64,000 nucleotides of DNA from Gigaspora margarita (GCA_009809945.1 WTPW01000436.1:199177-263176), one strand, 5' to 3'. Counted from the stretch's first letter, positions 10,661 to 22,734 are shown. Numbers and translations are program-made. Notes: a model not told the origin generated them from the sequence alone.

Positions 10661-12268
10661 CACACATAAAATACATTTTCCGCTAAAATCTTTACCAGAA
10701 ATACATTTTCTCTTAAAATCTCTTCCAATTATACCTTGATGTATATCTTGACTCTTATTTCCAATCTTATGAAATCCATAATCTCTTACTCGCTTTAGAA
10801 TATTTTCATCAATGTGCATGCTCATATTATTTTCATATGTAACTTCATTTTTTCCCATATGCATAAATTGATTAATTAATTTTTTCCATGTAATTGGAGT
10901 ATAAATAATGAAAGTTGATCCCCCAACTTTTCCAATTACTCTTTTTGCTAATTCATTTCCTTCATTATTTGGAAAAACTATAAAAATTATTACTAAATTA
11001 TTACCATTCATTTCTAATCCTCTTAACTCTAATGCTGTATCCACGACTTCTTCCGTATTTTCATTAAGGCTAATAAAAGCTATATCATAAGCAGGTTTAT
11101 CATGTGATTTTTTATATGCCTTTGCTGCTCTAATCGCCTTGTCAAAAGTATCGAATGCATCAACTTTTTCAACATTTTTAAGATAGTTTAATATCACATT
11201 TCTCATCATTTCGACTGAATGAATTATTAATATTCGTTTTTGCCTTATAGCATGAGGTAATATGTAAATTAATTGTTCATTAAATTGCATACTTAATAAC
11301 GGAGTTTTAAATTTTGAAATCGTAGTCATAGAAGATAATAGCTCAATATTCCATGTAAAACAAAATTTACTTCCTTTTCCCAACTGACTTTCTGCATTAA
11401 TTTCTCCTCCATTAATTTCTATTAGGCTTTTACATATTGAGAGACCAAGTCCTGTACCATCTTGTCTCCTAGTTATCGACATATCACCTCGTGAAAAGCT
11501 TTTCCAAGCATGTTGTATATATTCAGGATCCATGCTATAATTATTATTATTAAATACAATTAGCGTTAAATAATATACATGTTAAAATATAAATCATACG
11601 CAATCATAAGAACTTACCCAATTCCAGTGTCACTTAATTCAATTAACAGGACACCTTTGTTTATTATTTGATTGTTAGTCGGATTCACATTGTTTCCATC
11701 AATGACTTCGCACGATGGCATTGAAATTGTCAGTATTATTTCACCTTGTTCCGTAAATTTAATTCTAAGAAATTAGAATGGATTTAATGAATATAGTAGT
11801 TTATGAAATAAAAATAAACCGAAAATATTATATAAATATAATTACGAATTTGATAATAAATGGAATAGAACTTGTTTCAACCTAGTTAATTTGCAAAAGA
11901 TAAGTAATGAATTCTATTTTTTCCTTATAATAATATAAGAATAATTACCTTTCAGGATCACTCTTAACATATCTCGGTAATTTATCTACATCGTAATTTA
12001 TAATTAGCTCAATTTTTTTAGACCCNGCNTTTTCTCCAAACATCTCAATTGTATCATCAAATAATTCTAATAAATCAAATGTTCTGTTTACTAGAGTTAT
12101 CTTTTGTGCTTTTAATTTTGCTGCATCAAGAATATTATTTATTATAGATAACACAACATCCGAGGCGCGTGCCATGATATTAATCATGTCCCTTTGTTCA
12201 ACAGTCAAGTTAGTACCNTCAAAGGAAGAANGNATGNCTACTANCGCTCCTNATGGTGTTCGTAATTC
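10661..12268 (-). CDS. Kinase copy 1, second kinase core and pseudo-receiver
   Basis: Exons lie near 12268-11948, 11885-11846, 11766-11616 and 11533-10661. They give ELRTP, the helix pair ending NILDAAKLKAQKI, the N box LFHLLSNS, the G1 box LSDTGIG and the G2 box [19 protein letters not shown] receiver-like domain follows (KRILIIHSVEMMRNVI at its start; AYDIAFISLNENTEE where the acceptor should be). No Asp stands at that place, so it is a pseudo-receiver. The codon after ELRTP contains an ambiguous base (tNa near 12252): Leu or stop. Confidence 0.7.
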
Positions 12269-12337
12269 TGTGAAATTAAGATCTATTAGTATAATAAAAA
12301 TTTGGGTTTAAAGTGTGAAACAAAAATAATTTACCAT

Positions 12338-13440
12338 GCGAAGTATTTGCTAATATTTGACCCTTTGCATTATTGGCAATTTCGGCAGCATTTATTTGAA
12401 TTTCTAATGCGTTATTCTGCTCTAACAAGCTTTTATAAGTTATTGCTAAGCTTATTTGATTCGATATTTGTTGTAACAACTCTATTTCAGAATCGAACCA
12501 AACAGAATTTGATGGCCTATAGATTTTTATCCATCCCCGAAAATCATTATTCAACAATATTTTTATAGATAATATGGATACATTTTTACGAATATCTTCG
12601 CAGTACACGTCCAGAGAAATAGTTATTCCAGAATTGTTATTTAAAGATTCTTGTNAATTAGTGAAAATTTGTGATTCACTCCTATCAGTATAGCTAATTT
12701 CCACGAAAGGATTTGCTGTGTCTTCAAATAATGCAAGTAATTTGTTATTCTTAAATTCATCTTGTTCATTTGAAATAATAGTTATTCTTTCACATGGTAT
12801 TCTATGAAAGATTTCCTCAGCAATATAATGTAATGTTTCCTTTATATTTGAACTGGAAAAAAGTTCGGTCGATATTGAAAGTAATAATTGATTTATTCCT
12901 TCTTGCTTACATTGTTGTGATATTATCTTGCGACGAAGAAGTGAGAGATCAATATTAGCGCGAATACGGATAATTAGTTCTTGAGCAGAAAATGGTTTTA
13001 TTAAATAATCAACTGCTCCTTTATCTAGACCTAAAATTAAATTCATTATATCTGATATATATATATATATATTGATAAATAAAATAAATAGTCTACCGAT
13101 AGTTAAAATTACCTTTAATTTTAGAATCTTCATCAGCTTTTGCGGATAATAATATTACAGGAATTAGCTGAGTTTTTGTATTAGATCTTAACGCATCTAA
13201 TAGCTCGTATCCATTCATATTTGGCAACATGACATCTATTATACATTATACCAATATAATTCAACGATTATTTTGAGATATATATCGAATAAAAATATCG
13301 TAATTATATTATTACTTACCACTGAGAATTAAATCAGGTAATTTGTCAGTCTTTTTTAAAATCTTTATAGCATCTCTGCCGTCATGTGCATTAATGATAT
13401 CAAATTCTTTTAACAGAACCGATAAATAGTTTCTACAAAC
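12338..13440 (-). CDS. Kinase copy 1, receiver 1, second GAF and second H box
   Basis: Exons lie near 13436-13319, 13240-13114 and 13045-12338. Receiver 1 has the acceptor Asp in DVMLPNMNGYELL, a Ser in LLSAKADED and the Lys in DYLIKPFSAQEL, so it is the only receiver here with the canonical set. The ~200-residue second sensor domain follows (LLLSISTELF..., ending GWIKIYRPSNSVWFDSEIEL), a GAF of the kind seen before kinases. A coiled linker (LEQNNALEIQINAAEIANN) ends in ILANTSH, the second H box. A (TA)n run sits in the intron near 13057-13077. Confidence 0.75.
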
Positions 13441-13501
13441 ATGAATCATTAAAAAAAAATAATTTATAAACATCTATTTATTCGAGTAAAGAAATTATTA
13501 C

Positions 13502-15035
13502 CTCATGTCATCATTATCATCAACGAGTAATATTTGATGTTTCTTTCTAGCGGCGGCAAAATTATTCGTGGAGGAAGGAGAAGAAATCTCTTTTGTTGAA
13601 ATATTACCAACACTCCAATCATCGTCAACTGACAATTGATCCCTATCAAATTGAGATTCAGGTATACTATTTTTTGCCCATTGAGAACATTCTTCTAAAT
13701 AAAGCTGTCGATTAATGCATAATTCCTGGTCATTATTTATGGGATTTTCAACGTTATTAAAGCGTATTTTATTTATCGGCAGGTGTTCACATCCTATTGG
13801 AAACCAACATTTAAACGTAGTCCCTTTATTTACTACAGAAGTAACAGTGATATCTCCCCCATGGCGTGTAATAAGTTGTTTAACGAGTGCAAGTCCTATT
13901 CCGGTACCTTCATGACTACGTGATTTTTGGGATTCTACACGATAAAAGCGCTGGAATACATTTGGGAGAGCGACTGCTGGGATTCCAACTCCTGAATTAA
14001 AAAGCAAATCCGAATATAATATGATATTATTATATAAATTCCAATAATAAATCCAAAACACAAAGTTAATATTTATAGAAGTTATTATTATTTTTAAGTA
14101 GTTATCTACAGTGGAACGATAAGTTTAGTAAGGAATATTACTAACCTGTATCTGATACTTCGAGAACTATCATCTTTTTCTTATTTTTATAGTCAAGATA
14201 TAAGCGAATGGTGACGCGTCCATTCCAAGTATGTTTTAATGCATTCGAGCCTATACAAATAAAATATCTTAGTTTCATCTTAATACATTTCTAAGAATGG
14301 ACTTTATGGAAAAATTTTTAGCACACATTTTTAGAGAATGCTTACAAAGATTAAATACAATTGTCTCATATATATCGTGATCTAAATAAATTTTGTCACT
14401 CACAGAGTGATTAAATTCTCTTGAATGTGGAATATCGATAATGAAATCTAGGTTTAGTGTTTCAGCCGTATTTTTAAAGCCTGAAACTAACTCTTTAGTA
14501 AATTCAGCCATGTCAGTTTCAATATAATTCGCTTCTAATTGATTGGCTTCTATATTTGAAAGCTATACAAAAGGTGAATTGTCATATAAATAGAGTAATT
14601 CAAGAACTAAGGGTATATATGACTTACTTGTAACAAAATATTAATAAGTTTATGCAATCGACGAGAATTACGTCGTATAGTTTGAAGATGTGAGATTATT
14701 AGTGCCTCCCGTGAACTTACACTAATTACATCTTCAAGTGGTGAAAGCATTAACATTAATGGAGCTTACATATTAATAAATAAATTAATAAATAAATAAA
14801 TAAGGTTAAGTTTATTGGTACAATACATTCTTACAAGAAATTTTATGACATATAAATACTTTTTAATTCGTGGCTAATGCCCTGAAAAAACATGATCTTT
14901 TGGTAGTTTAAATCGGCTAATATCTTAGACCGCTCCCTTTCTTCTTCTATTGACTTCCCATGTAGCAAAAATGTATTCATCTGATTTGCGACTAGCTGAC
15001 GGATCATAATGTTTTCGAAAGTCCTCTAATAAGTA
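13502..15035 (-). CDS. Kinase copy 1, first kinase core and receiver start (five exons)
   Basis: Exons lie near 15035-14875, 14770-14641, 14566-14343, 14251-14143 and 13993-13502. The first carries the H box FFQGISHELK, where His is the phosphorylation site. The next is a dimerisation helix (LMLMLSPLEDVI). Then come YETIVFNLC|SNALKHTWNG (N box, split by an intron), VSDTG|VGIP (G1 box) and GTGIGLALVKQLI (G2 box). A linker of about 90 polar residues leads to HQILLVDDNDD, the acidic start of receiver 1. All catalytic motifs are present, so this core looks competent by sequence. Confidence 0.75.
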
Positions 15036-15074
15036 TTATAAATTAAATGCAAAGAATGAAAGCATTCACTACTT

Positions 15075-15567
15075 TTAAAAATTCCATATATTGTTCATCA
15101 AGTGTGAGCAACAGATTAATGCCACAAATCAATACAGCTGACAAAGTTTGATCACCGCCAAGTGGAATTTTTGTTAATAAGAGTACAGCCTGAGAGTCGT
15201 CTTTTAAAATGACTTTCACATGAAGTCCTTTCTTTATTAAAAGGTGTATTGGCCAAGAATCGCATTTTAAAAAAGAATGTATTGTTGTTCCTCGTTTTAG
15301 CTCTATATATGTTTCGTGATTATTATCGGCTTCTTTAGATAAATCAATTATTTCGCGAGTTTCTGGAAAATAATCGGGAAAATGCCTTTCTTTCTTGCTG
15401 TCTTCATCAAAGGTCGTGGCAGTCAGGCGAGCAATCAGAGATTCAGAACCAGCATTTAATTTATGTTCGATAAAATAAATCAATGCGTAAGGAATATCTG
15501 CATTGTTATCTCTTAATACTTTTGTTATAATGTTGCTGGCACTATCCAATGATTTTATCTCTTCAAG
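15075..15567 (-). CDS. Kinase copy 1, first GAF exon
   Basis: About 160 residues run from LDSASNIITKVLRDN through YALIYFIEH, ARLTATTFDED, PDYFPETREIIDLS and PLGGDQTLSAVLICGIN to EQYMEFLKV. The pattern (helix, IPYALIY strand, long insertion, AVLICGIN strand, helix before the kinase) matches a GAF-like sensor domain. The 3' splice donor here is GTAGTG; copy 2 has the stronger GTATGT, so copy 1 may splice less well. Confidence 0.7.
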
Positions 15568-15650
15568 ATATATTGTGTAAACGCAAGCGCGTTAATAGAT
15601 AAAGCCACAGTAATAATGCAGTAACTCTACTTGAATTTTTTTGTACTAAC

Positions 15651-15871
15651 CAGAAGTCCAACGTCCAAACTCGCTAAGTGTTTTAAATCTTCGAGCATTC
15701 AAAACCTTCTGAGTAACCTCCTGTGTTATGCTAATTATACCAAGGACTGAGCCATCTGATTGGAAAATTGGGCTATATGCATAGTCAAAGTACATTTCTT
15801 CTTTGTATCCACTGCGTTGTCCTTTTATACATTGCTCGTTTTGAAATACGCCTTTGCCTGTTGTCATTATA
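15651..15871 (-). CDS. Kinase copy 1, PAS exon
   Basis: The exon reads TGKGVFQNEQ at its start, then GYKEEMYFDYAYSPI and DGSVLGIISITQEVT. This is the standard second half of a PAS fold: a strand with FxYSPI, then the DGxVxGI strand. It ends with RRFKTLSEFGRWTSG before a GTTAGT donor. The acceptor is a TAG at about 15872-15874. PAS domains sense small ligands or redox state; the ligand here is unknown. The reading frame is open, unlike in copy 2. Confidence 0.7.
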
Positions 15872-16320
15872 CTACATATTTAAGAGAAGTTTAGATATTA
15901 AAATGAATTTCTTTAAATTACTTGAAACTTAAAGTTTAAGGGTCTCATTTAAATATTTAAAACCTATTGAACCCCTTTTTTTACACTCAACCCTAAATCA
16001 GCTAAAGTGCCACACTCTAAATTTAATCTTAAAAATAGGTTCAAATTACAGATTCAGCTGTCACATTTATTACTCAACCTACGTTTTAAGTTTCGAAAGT
16101 TGATAATCAGGTATGCTTAAATTTTTATTAACTGATTTTCCTATTTCTATTTATCATTAAAAAATGTTAAGTTGACAAATCTTATTATAAATATGTGATG
16201 CGAAATGATATAATTAACTGAATGAATTCTTCGATATTTGATGAAATGCTATACAAATGAACAGAATTAGCGCTTTAAAATTAACTAAATAAATAAGCCA
16301 GTAAATTATAAGATTATTTC

Positions 16321-18101
16321 CTTTATTAAATATCGTAATAAGATCAGGGCCGAGATAAAGACAGATAGGATATGCAGATTGGAGACACAAATCCTAATAT
16401 TGATATATTGGCACGCGATTTTTATAAATTTTGTTAATAGCATCAAATTTTTTTCTAAAAAAAAAAAACACAACTACAAAATTACCAATGCATTTTTTAT
16501 CATGGGCTCCCATGAGTCCATAGGGCCTAGAGAAGTCGTTGACCAATCGTAATTGTTGATAATGGTGGATTGCTCATTTTCGGTATCATCACTAAAGATG
16601 CCTGACGAATGACGAATCATTCGTCATTGATGAATGACGAAACCATTTCGTCAGGTGACTTCCAATTGACGAATTGACGATTGACGAAACCCCTGACGAT
16701 TGACGAAACCTATGACGAATTGACGAAATCTATGACGAATTGACGAAACCTATGACGAATTGACGAAACCTATGACGAAACCTGATGAGTTATATTCATA
16801 CAAGATAGAGTTAATTACCGCGTTTATAAAAATTAAGAAGTGTTTTAATAACCCGTCTAATATAGTATCACCAACAAAAGAATATAACCTAATTAACCTT
16901 TTAGGCAATTCCATAGGAAAGTCGCGGTCAATAACGATAAGAGCTAAAAAAAACGATGTTTTAACAGAACAGGCGATAATGCATAATTAATAGCAGCGAT
17001 AGAGAATCAATATAGGTTGGATAACAATATATACATATTAAGATATCCACTACATTCTCGTTATCCATCGTGATTTACTTATTTACGAATAACAAATCAA
17101 AAAAAGGAAATCAAATTTTGTAAATAAACAAAGCGCGCAAAGGTAGAAGGTGTTGTTGTTGGTGACTACAGCGATAGATTTGTGCTCATTATATGTAACA
17201 TTTCGTTCCCGTCATTTTTAATTAGTGCACCAAGGTCGATTAAAAACATTGGTTTTCAAGTATTTTCGCTTCTCTTCTTTCTTTCGCACCAGGGGCACGG
17301 AAAAATTCGGATACCAAATTGCAAAAATTTATTTGGATATTAACTAATATTTAGATAAAATTTGGGTAAAAAATTTAAAAAAATAGACTAATATTTGGAT
17401 AAAATTTTAAATATTTGGAATTATTTGGAATATAAATTATTAAATTTCACAATTCCTAAAGCTCCCGACCAGACTTTATCTAAAATTTTGGGCCCACGAT
17501 TTTCCGGGTTCCCAAATACTTTATTTTTATTGGTTAGATCATATGAAACCCGAAAAATTCATCAAAAATTTGGCCAAAATTTGGACGTTTGGGCCAAAAT
17601 TTGGAAAAATTTGATCCAAAATTTTCCGTGTCCGGAATCGACAAAAATAAACGCGTGCACAATTTTGACTGTTCCGGATCAACCCGACATAAATTTGAAC
17701 ACGTGACATGCGAAAGAAGAAGAAAGAAAAAAACCAATGAAACCTTATAATGAAATAACATTCTTTTGAAACAATTTAAGGTTGGTGTATCCAAGATCAT
17801 TATGCTAAAGGGGTTCCTGAATCGATTTATCAAGGTTTATCAATTGTTAAAGATTTGTCAAGGTTTCGTCAATTCGTCATATGTTTCGTCAATTCGTCAT
17901 AGATTTCGTCAATTCGTCATAGATTTCGTCAATTCGTCATAGATTTCGTCAATTCGTCATAGATTTCGTCAATCGTCGGGGGTTTCGTCAATCGTCAAGG
18001 TTTCATCATGACGAAACCATGACGAAACCATTTCGTCATCGCAAAAAACATTTCGTCAGGCATCTTTAATCATCACCATGGTAGGTCAAAGGTTGAGACA
18101 T
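16321..18101 (-). CDS. Kinase copy 1, exons 1-2 (N-terminal block, interrupted)
   Basis: Exon 1 spans 18101-18069 and resumes at 16592-16486; the hAT element and one TSD lie between. The encoded text includes WSTTSLGPMDSWEPMIKNAL in copy 2, a start typical of fungal PAS-type hybrid kinases. Exon 2 (about 16393-16321) encodes SAYPICLYLGPELI. Its expected donor GTAAAT, present in copy 2 (44433-44428), reads GAAATA here through a one-base loss, so splicing should fail. Between this exon and the PAS exon (~450 bp) I could not find the coding block usually seen after it. Confidence 0.6.
16593..18068. mobile_element. Non-autonomous hAT element inside kinase exon 1
   Basis: Termini TAAAGATGCCTGACGAA and TTCGTCAGGCATCTTTA are inverted. 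The 8-bp duplication ATCATCAC at 16585-16592 and 18069-18076 is exact, and copy 2 holds the single empty site (44692-44699). Both sub-termini carry arrays of a ~22-bp unit TGACGAATTGACGAAACC (left 16670-16790, right 17860-18015 in the opposite sense). The interior has short ORFs with no similarity that I recognise to a hAT transposase. It is 1476 bp long. Its GC-richer, undecayed sequence suggests recent arrival. Confidence 0.92.
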
Positions 18102-19689
18102 ATGTATTAAAAATGAATGAAAAGACTGTCGAGGAGAATAATAGTTCAATGAATCATGAAAAGACTATTGCACAGCTAATTTATTATATTAAAACAATTA
18201 AATTTTTTTTTCATACTAGTTAAAGAACGGTAATTTTTTGATCTTGTTATTATTTAGTAAAATGAGTAACTTTAGCATTTAGTTTCTTTTATATATTAAT
18301 ATTCTGGGACATTTTCTTTTTTATATGACATAATCAACATTTTGCATAAACCTTGTACATACGTATAGTATTCTCCAAAGTAATTCAAAGTACTTTGATA
18401 AATTTTTAAATTTTCATTTGTCGTTCAAGCATTACTTTTAAGATTATTACTTGTACGGGTATGTGCTTAGTAATATGAGTAACGATTTACACTCAATCAA
18501 TTTAGTCATTAATAATTGAGTACATCACGAAGTACATTTTTACATAAGGCTATGTAGAAATATTACATAAATTATATTTAAAAAAATTATACAAAGAACT
18601 ATAAACCAATGTAGACTTACGTGGTTATAATTCATACAAAATATAATTATTAATAATATTTATTTAGCAAGTACATATCTAAAATTTAAGATTTTTACTA
18701 AAACGCACCTATATTATCCTAAAAACAATCCAATTCATCGATTCAAGATGTTCTAAGTAAAAATGCTCTACGGCCCTAAAAACCCTTCCCAAACCCTAAC
18801 CCTAAGTACTAACGTTATCATGTAAATTTTTTTAAAAATTTTTATGTTCAAACCTTAGAAATACCTAAAAAAAAAACCCCCTAATAAAACATAGATAGGT
18901 TCAATTGAAAATGTAACAATGTTTCAAGTAGTAAAATAAGTATAATGTTAAGTAAAAGAAATGTTATAATTAGAGTTGGGTTAGGGTAAAATTACGAGTA
19001 GAGCATTTTTAATTAGTATGTAACACAACACGAAATACCCTAGTAAAATTTTGAGATATTGACTATTTCTTTTCTTAAAATTATAATATATAAAGGTTAT
19101 ATAATGATATATGTAAAATTTATTAATATATAAAATTTTTATAATATTTTTATCTAAATTTTAGGATATATAAAAGTTTTATAATTATGATATATAAAAT
19201 TTATTAATATATAAAAATTTATTTAAAAATACATTTAGATATTTATAGCATCTAAATTTTCGATATTGTTAAATCACACCACCGGTGTTCAACACCACTA
19301 TAATTTTTATTATGAGCTGCAGTGCAACGTGAAAATCAGGTGTAACACAAAGTTTTTAGATATTTTTTAAAAAATGACTATAACACAAAAATTCGTTTAT
19401 GAAATCATCTTTGAAGCACTAACAAAAAAAATTCCTCGTGAAATTTTGGTATAATCTATGCCCTAACCCTAATATTAATCGAAATTTACCTTTTGTTTTT
19501 ATTTTGATTGCATGTTACACGAATTTCATATTACTGGTCTGGTTTGATTTATAATTACTGATTTACAAAATTCATAAATATATCATTTACATAATTTTTT
19601 TATAAAATTATTTGATATAGATTTTTATATATATTCTATATTAAACTATAATTTAGACTAGTTTAATGCGCAATATTGTGTGTCTGGAG
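18102..19689. other. 5' flank of kinase copy 1
   Basis: Shared with copy 2 (44725-46120) apart from indels. No gene seen. A block of ~300 bp near 19256-19555 is missing in copy 2 and is probably another insertion, though I could not define clean ends. Short CCCTAA words near 18800 and 19460 are not telomeric arrays. Confidence 0.5.
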
Positions 19690-19893
19690 CAGGGACGATG
19701 ATTTTCTACGGAATTTTGTGATTTTGGCCGAGATTCTCAACGTAATGCCGGCTAACATTTAATTTGGCCGGAATTTACAACCATAATGTTGGCTGGTTTA
19801 TGTAATTCTGGTCAGAGCGCAGAATTTTTGCAGTATCATCATTTTGCACGGACGGAATTGCTATTTTGTCACCGCAGAAAATCATCGTCCCTG
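19690..19893. mobile_element. hAT-type MITE with CAGGGACGATG ends
   Basis: Ends CAGGGACGATGATTTTCT and AGAAAATCATCGTCCCTG are inverted. Flanks GTCTGGAG (19682-19689) and GTCCGGAG (19894-19901) form an 8-bp TSD with one mismatch. Copy 2 has an uninterrupted GTGTCCGGAGCC near 46120, confirming the insertion. The interior alternates TTTGGCCG and CCGGC words. It is 204 bp and non-coding. Confidence 0.88.
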
Positions 19894-21385
19894 GTCCGGA
19901 GCCTATATTTATCATGTGAAACGAGTTACATTAAAGTAAATATCGACGGTGACGCAAATCAAAATATTTTGACGCATCAAAAAACGTAATTATTACACAA
20001 GTACACTAAATACAAAAGTTACGATTTTTGGTGTTACAAATATTGGTGCATTAATTTTTTAATATTGTATTCTATATAATAATTAGATTTTATTCTATAA
20101 AACTTATAAAACAATGACTTTGTGATGTAATACTTAATCCCATTACACCGTATCCAACGATTCAATTAATTATTGTGACGAATTAAAATGAATATGCATA
20201 GCATAAAAAAAAATTGATAAACCATCGAAAAATAAAAATTTTTGGGCGTATTTTTTTAAGGTTAGGCGTTTATGTTTAAGATTAGTTTTAAAGTAGAATT
20301 TATATTAAACAAGGTTAAGTGAGTTTTAGAAGGTTAAATAGAAACGCACATTTCATTTTTAATCTTGTTTCATTATGATCTGCGACAATTATTAGGGGTC
20401 TTTTTTCGGTTACCTGTTACACAAACTTTGTCATTAAACTCCTGAAGAGGAAATAGCCAATCGGAGAGTGCAATTATTCGAGATCAGTCCGGCAAAGAAT
20501 TCGAACACGGTAAAAGAAGAAAAAAGCGACAATACTCAAAAACTAATGTTTAAATCGATCTTGGCACACTAATTAAAAATGACAGGAATGAAATGTTACA
20601 TATAGTAAACGCCAGTCAAATCCTATAGCCTCTAACGTTAACGCTCTAACCCTAAAATTTTATCTCAAGCACTTCTGTTATTTACAAAACGGATTTCCTT
20701 TTTTGGTTCGTATTACCCGCACAAATAAGTAAGTGACTTTAAGATTAACAAACGAAACATTCAATAAAAATTTTTTTTTGGTCTCTATATGAAATAAATA
20801 AGCAATAAATAAGCAATAAATATTAAAGCATTATCACTAGTTGATGAATTGTTCGGGTATTTTCGGGTAGTGAAGGATTGGTTTGGTCATTGAACGACTG
20901 GATGAATAATGGGTAAGGGTAATTCGGAAGCAAATTTTCAGGAAAGCAGCCTTTTTAACTCACTTTTGACTAATAATCAAACATGTTGATATTAAAATCT
21001 TTTATACACTTTATTATGAATTCTGCATAAGTTTAAAAGACCGTTTTTGTAAAAACTCATTTTGTAAGAAATTTTAACAACAAATAATTCGCAACCACGA
21101 TTGGCTATTCTTGTGGTCAGACCAAATTGGTGGATATGCTTTCATAAGGCAATGTTCGTGCTTAGTAAATTTTTGTAAGGTAAAGTTTATTTAATGCGAA
21201 TACTTACGTACGCACATACATGCACTAAAAAAGAATGCCGGAATTATGTCACACAAATGGAAACGAGTTCCGTTGTGTTCCGGAGTGCCGCTTCGTATTT
21301 TGCAAATAAATAATCACTAATTCGAAAGTTTTTAATAAACAATGATAATTGCATAATATAATATCATTCTTAGTTTTAGCGCATG
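19894..21385. other. Intergenic repeat-bearing flank
   Basis: No gene seen. Positions 20430-20700 (GAAGAGGAAATAGCCAATCG ... TTAATTAAAAATGACAGGAA) belong to a dispersed family also seen in copy 2 (46.69-46.98 kb), at 49.53-49.78 kb in a decayed form, and in part near 17.15-17.26 kb, 29.4 kb and 30.3 kb. Confidence 0.5.
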
Positions 21386-21657
21386 CCCTATAACAAATTG
21401 CAGCACGGAATGATACTGCAATACACGGGAAAGTTTTGATATGGAACCACACGAATCTGCACGTAATCTATACGAGACAATGTATGGGAATGCACGTTTA
21501 CAGCACGTAATAAGGCGCGAATTCCGTGCAACAGTGCACGTATTAATGTGCAATTTTATGTGTTTTCACATGCATGTCTCGTGCATGTTTACGTGCAGGT
21601 AACATATAATAGCATATATCCATACATATATACATAATAATAAATATCGTATATGCA

Positions 21658-21793
21658 TTATTTTATTAACTAAATTTTATAATTTTATTAGCTAAATTTT
21701 ATAATTTTATTAGCTAAATTTTATAAGTTTTATTAACTAAATTTTGTATTTTATTAACTAATTTTAATTATTTTATTAATTAAATTTTATAAT
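21658..21793. repeat. ~22-bp tandem repeat
   Basis: About six units of ATTTTATTAACTAAATTTTA with small variations. Confidence 0.75.
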
Positions 21794-22039
21794 ACAAATA
21801 CTTTAATAATTTACATACCGAATAAGAAAACACTTTTCTAACCATGACCCGAAAATGGCTATCTAATTTTATTATACTAACTCAACCTTAACCTTTATCT
21901 AACCCTAAACCACCATAATATAGCACAACATGACGAACTAAAATAAGTGAAACTCCAGAAATGAACCCGAAATTGATGCCACAAACCCTATTCAAATGAT
22001 GAATTCACATCACCAAATACAATGTAGTCGTACCAAGGC

Positions 22040-22510
22040 TGGAAAGACTCCAAAACTGCATCACCAATGACGACACTAGCAACAAGAGTATTATTTTTAA
22101 AAAAAAACAATGGCAGCTAAACATGTACGTGGGTCAAACTACGAAAAACCCACTACACTGAAAAACAAACAAGAATGTGATGCAAGTGACAAAACTACTA
22201 CCTGCAAAAAAAAACAAGGTAGCCCATCGACAACTTCAGTGATGAGACTTTCTTCTTAAACAAGTGTAGTTACACATTTACACAGGTCAAACTATTAAAA
22301 AGCCACCACACTGAAAGAGCAAACAAGAATGCAACAAAATCAGTAACTCCAAAAATGGCAACTCCAAAGACAACTCCAGTAATGATGACTCCAAAGACGA
22401 TTTCATCAATGACAACTCCAGTAACAAGACTATTGTCAAAAAAAATAAATAAAGGTTAGTTAGACATGTACATGGGTCAAACTAAGAGAAAGCGAGAGCA
22501 AAGAAAAATA
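22040..22510. repeat. ~150-bp tandem repeat, about three units
   Basis: Units share ACATGTACGTGGGTCAAACTA, a CACTGAAA...AACAAGAATG block, and ACTCCA/ATGAC words. Not coding. Confidence 0.6.
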
Positions 22511-22734
22511 AATAATGATTATTAATGATCATTAATGATCATTGCTTATATATAGGCCATGACAAACATGTCATGTAATGGGGTGACAAGAACATTTATC
22601 CTAATAAAATTATAAGAGTAAAAAAAAAACAAGCAAATAATTATTTGCTTAATTTGTGCATGTCAATGCATGGAAATTATTATTAAGGGCAAAAAAAAAC
22701 AAAAAAATAACAAAATGAATGTTTTTGTGCGTGT

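Larger units (their letters stand above)
10015..18101 (-). pseudogene. Dual hybrid histidine kinase, copy 1 (exon 1 split by hAT element)
   Basis: This multi-exon gene encodes a two-component sensor with two kinase cores. Reading from 18101 downwards: N-terminal block, PAS, GAF, HisKA (ISHELK), HATPase (N-box, DTGVG, GTGIGL), receiver 1 (DVMLPNMNG, IKPF), GAF, HisKA (NTSHELRTP), HATPase (LLSNS, DTGIG, GTGLGL), a receiver-like domain without an Asp acceptor, and a final receiver whose acceptor position is Glu (LLECNL). Such proteins normally autophosphorylate on His, relay to Asp and pass the phosphate to a separate Hpt protein feeding a MAPK cascade; that role is family knowledge. I chose ATG 18099-18101 (MSQPLTY) because upstream in-frame sequence has no better ATG. 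Damage: a 1476-bp insertion in exon 1, loss of the exon-2 donor, and an ambiguous base in a codon that is a stop in copy 2. Transcription of a shorter form cannot be excluded. Confidence 0.75.

Noticed and set aside
12302..12568. 88-residue plus-strand ORF (and its twin at 40288-40554)
   Set aside because: Antisense to the conserved GAF exon of the kinase; conserved only because the duplicates are identical there.
17395..17833. Overlapping ~100-residue ORFs on both strands inside the hAT element
   Set aside because: Low-complexity text rich in ccaaattttgg words gives ORFs on both strands; no transposase motif seen.
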